A stretch of 33,201 nt of DNA from Methylobacterium variabile (lineage in GTDB: Bacteria > Pseudomonadota > Alphaproteobacteria > Rhizobiales > Beijerinckiaceae): contig NZ_LABY01000167.1 of NCBI RefSeq assembly GCF_001043975.1, forward strand, positions 1 to 33,201, written 5' to 3'. Each line of letters starts with the position of its first letter. The stretch's first letter is position 1. Position numbers and translations under genes: made by a program. The notes under the pieces were generated by a model. That model saw nothing but the letters and a program-made list of their open reading frames with translations. It had not been told where the DNA came from and searched no databases. Positions 32,273 through 33,201 of this stretch are shown in pieces.

Positions 32273-32983
32273 CTACGGGAAGATCGAGGGGCGGCCCGGA
32301 GGCGCCGGCTGCGGCGCATGGACCTGGATGGCCTTGGGCAGCACCCGCACGTGGGCCGGCGTGTAGGTGGTCAGCTCGCCGTCGGTGTTGACCGGGCGCG
32401 GCTTCTTGGTGCGCAGCACCACCTCGGTGGTCTGGAAGGCGCGCACGTCGGCAGCTTTCCCTTGCGTGCCCCGGCGCAGGGCCGGCAGCAGGGCGAGGAG
32501 CCGCCACCAATGGGCGACCTCGAGGCTGTAGAAGTTGAGCAGGCCGTCATCGACGGTGGCGTTCTCCTCCACCGTCATGCCTCCGCCGTAGTGGCGGCCG
32601 TTGCCGACCGAGACCTGGATGGTGCGCACCATCTCCACGGTGCCGTCGTGCTCGATGTAGACCGTGAACGGCCGGGCCCGCCGCAGGAGCCGGAACGCCG
32701 CCACGCCGTAGCCGATCGTGCCGAGGCGCCGCTTCAGGTCCGCCGTCAGCTCGCCGGCGAGATCGGCGGAGAAGCCGATGCTGGCGACGTTGAAGAAGTA
32801 GTGGCCGTTGACGCAGCCGAGGTCGATCGGTCGGGCCGGCACGGTCGCGATCACCTCCGCCGCCGCCAGCGGATCGGCGGGCAGGCCGAGGCTGCGGGCG
32901 AGGTCGTTGGCGGTGCCGAGGGGCAGGATGCCCAGCGGCAGGTGCGCCTCCGCCAGGGCCTGGGCGGCGGCATTGAGGGTGCC
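32273..32983 (-). CDS. Diacylglycerol/lipid kinase family protein, N-terminus lost
   Basis: C-terminal 236 codons of a DagK/YegS-like lipid kinase. From GTLNAAAQAL the frame is family-like: GILPLGTANDLARSL (nucleotide site), IDLGCVNGHYFFNVASIGFSADLA, QVSVGNGRHYGGGM and NTDGELTT. Immediately upstream, the expected glycine loop GGGDGT is lost: a fold-back junction near 32981-32990 puts the N-terminal coding sequence on the opposite strand. It lies 25 nt upstream of terC. The gene is most likely intact in the real chromosome; the break is an assembly fault. Confidence 0.8.
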   Translation of the reverse strand, partial: GTLNAAAQALAEAHLPLGILPLGTANDLARSLGLPADPLAAAEVIATVPARPIDLGCVNGHYFFNVASIGFSADLAGELTADLKRRLGTIGYGVAAFRLLRRARPFTVYIEHDGTVEMVRTIQVSVGNGRHYGGGMTVEENATVDDGLLNFYSLEVAHWWRLLALLPALRRGTQGKAADVRAFQTTEVVLRTKKPRPVNTDGELTTYTPAHVRVLPKAIQVHAPQPAPPGRPSIFP

Positions 32984-33066
32984 GAGCCATCGCCGGGCGA
33001 GACCGACTGCAAGGCGCTGATCCATGCCCACGCGAGCACCTGCGACATGGTGATCCTCGGCGGGGG
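32984..33066 (+). pseudogene. Inverted piece of the lipid kinase N-terminal region
   Basis: Read on the plus strand, 32999-33066 encodes ETDCKALIHAHA, then STCDMVILGGG. This is the stretch that normally precedes DGTLNAAA in lipid kinases of this type. Thus the part missing on the minus strand is present here, in opposite orientation. The junction shares the triplet GCC/GGC at 32981-32983. Confidence 0.7.
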
Positions 33067-33201
33067 GGGCGGGCCCCCCCATACCGCCCCCCCCGCCCCC
33101 GCGGGGGCGGCCCCGCCCCCCGGCCTCCCTCCCCCCCGCCCCCCCCACCACCCCCCCCCCCGCCCCCGCCCCCCCCGCCCCCCCGCGGCGGCGCGGGGGT
33201 G
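33062..33201. other. Low-quality G/C homopolymer contig tail
   Basis: The last 140 bases consist almost only of G and C homopolymer runs with a handful of A or T. No natural codon pattern is visible. This is typical of failing read quality at a contig end and should not be annotated as genomic. Confidence 0.85.

Noticed and set aside
32851..33151. Short frames and the extended N-terminus of the lipid kinase across the contig tail
   Set aside because: They run through the fold-back junction and G/C homopolymer noise, so the residues are not biological.
33062..33201. G/C tail as a natural low-complexity or G-quadruplex region
   Set aside because: Its irregular homopolymers at the extreme contig end, right after a misassembly, fit sequencing failure better.

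Overview
The window looks like one assembled contig from a very GC-rich alphaproteobacterium, most likely Hyphomicrobiales of the Methylobacterium kind. That placement is inferred from gene order, codon bias and familiar protein wording; no 16S or search was available. The gene order maf-aroE-coaE-dnaQ beside the PPDK-regulator/hemE pair is typical of Alphaproteobacteria. About thirty protein-coding genes are packed tightly. No tRNA, rRNA, insertion sequence, prophage or CRISPR array is visible. Both ends are damaged: the left end begins with adapter-like bases that break a histidine kinase, and the right end has a fold-back junction inside a lipid kinase gene followed by a G/C homopolymer tail.

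Layout. 1-3.45 kb: a truncated hybrid histidine kinase, a cluster of strong hairpins, then a soluble chemoreceptor with three PAS repeats, a signalling domain and a C-terminal PilZ (c-di-GMP) domain. 3.6-5.8 kb: an MFS transporter overlapping a LigI-like amidohydrolase. 5.9-8.4 kb, minus strand: an M20 amidohydrolase followed by a DadA-like FAD oxidoreductase. 8.5-14.9 kb, minus strand: a seven-gene MoxR / DUF58 / DUF4381 / VWA / VWA / TPR / BatD-like operon, a presumed ATPase-chaperone plus envelope complex. 15.1-17.8 kb: aceE (homodimeric pyruvate dehydrogenase E1), divergent from the glycine cleavage genes gcvT-gcvH-gcvP (18.2-22.7 kb). A hairpin plus T-run lies between gcvH and gcvP. 22.7-23.8 kb: a lone HigA-like regulator divergent from a vapBC toxin-antitoxin pair.

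23.8-29.7 kb is the most informative part. dnaQ, coaE, aroE, maf and the PPDK regulatory protein run leftwards; hemE and hemJ run rightwards. The 536-bp gap between the two arms holds an exact DnaA box, degenerate DnaA boxes, two Caulobacter-type W-box matches, a perfect TTAA-N7-TTAA CtrA site, four TTAA sites in all, six GANTC (CcrM) sites and an AT-rich tract. In Caulobacter and several other Alphaproteobacteria the chromosome origin lies beside hemE, so this gap is a strong candidate oriC.

29.7-33.2 kb: an alpha/beta-hydrolase-fold protein with alanine at the nucleophile position, a secreted class A acid phosphatase, a TerC membrane protein and the broken diacylglycerol/lipid kinase. I see no clearly undescribed multi-gene system. 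The best leads are the origin candidate, the PAS3-MA-PilZ receptor, the serine-less hydrolase and the element between gcvH and gcvP.
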